Positions 43,356-43,484 of a DNA stretch of 43,484 nucleotides are shown in pieces. The notes below the pieces were generated by a model, which saw nothing but the letters and a program-made list of their open reading frames with translations, was not told the origin of the DNA and did no database searches. The stretch is from Collinsella aerofaciens (GTDB lineage Bacteria; Actinomycetota; Coriobacteriia; Coriobacteriales; Coriobacteriaceae). Each line of letters opens with the position of its first letter. The first letter of the stretch is position 1. The stretch covers positions 1 to 43,484 of the forward strand of contig NZ_JADPCJ010000021.1 in the NCBI RefSeq assembly GCF_015670795.1, read 5' to 3'. The position numbers and the translations under genes are program-made.

Positions 43356-43484
43356 CTATTTGGCAAGGTGTTTTTTAGAATCCATTTTGCGCTCGGCCTC
43401 GAAGGCCTGCCTGTCCCAATCGAGCGGAAGTCCGGCCTCGACCCATGCCTCGTAGGCCCTCCTTATGGGCTTGAGCTCCCTTTG
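43356..43484 (-). CDS. C-terminal end of an unidentified protein (partial)
   Basis: Only the last 42 residues are in the window, too short for the usual ORF cutoff. The frame is open from the window edge to a TAG at 43356-43358 and ends in DSKKHLAK. The charged, helical composition (AYEAWVEAGLPLDWDRQA, FEAERK) looks like a real C-terminus, and the terminator lies just beyond the stop. I do not recognise the family. Confidence 0.65.
   Translation of the reverse strand, partial: QRELKPIRRAYEAWVEAGLPLDWDRQAFEAERKMDSKKHLAK

Overview
This 43.5 kb window looks like chromosomal DNA of a high-GC Gram-positive bacterium. The gene set, the GC-rich codon use, the tilS-hpt-ftsH order and the protein style all suggest class Coriobacteriia, most likely Collinsella. 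That assignment is inference from the look of the proteins; no database was searched. I see no prophage, CRISPR array, intact transposase or tRNA gene.

Layout. (1) 1-450: the 3' end of a 23S rRNA, a complete 5S rRNA and the rrn terminator. (2) 0.5-7 kb: a small tail-anchored protein, an Hsp20 chaperone, a YycJ-type metallo-hydrolase, then tilS, hpt and ftsH. (3) 7-13.5 kb: an aminotransferase, a PHP-family phosphatase, a TrmA-type RNA methyltransferase and a three-gene polar amino-acid ABC importer with overlapping genes. (4) 13.8-17 kb: an EF-G-like GTPase with altered GTPase motifs and an EndA-type surface nuclease. (5) 17.1-24.6 kb: a divergent LacI regulator and a sugar operon: fructose-type PTS IIBC, a GatZ/KbaZ-like protein, a TalC-type transaldolase, transketolase in two halves, and PTS IIA. 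This is the strongest candidate for a catabolic pathway not yet described. (6) 24.6-25.2 kb: a non-coding island between two copies of a dispersed repeat. It holds nine perfect copies of TTAGAGAGA in both orientations and the tail of a winged-helix gene. (7) 25.3-32.5 kb: larE, a HAD phosphatase, a LacI regulator, glmS, a GntR regulator and a divergent YeiH-type exporter. (8) 32.7-36 kb: a degenerate NtrC-like activator, two small proteins of unknown function and a nitroreductase. (9) 35.9-40.2 kb: a MarR regulator with a 16-bp operator-like direct repeat, followed by a heterodimeric ABC exporter. (10) 40.3-43.5 kb: cysE, a DedA protein, ilvE with a possible leaderless upstream ORF, and the tail of an unidentified gene.

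Many intergenic spaces carry near-perfect hairpins. Some are ordinary terminators, often shared by convergent genes. Others belong to dispersed repeats that share a GGGACA core (7.1, 21.5, 24.65, 25.15, 28.35, 30.5 and 40.2 kb). One at 11.0 kb is a 39-bp perfect inverted repeat.

In the sugar operon the PTS would import and phosphorylate a ketose, the GatZ-like protein would probably epimerise or cleave the phosphosugar, and transaldolase plus transketolase would move the carbon into the pentose-phosphate pool. The substrate cannot be read from the sequence.
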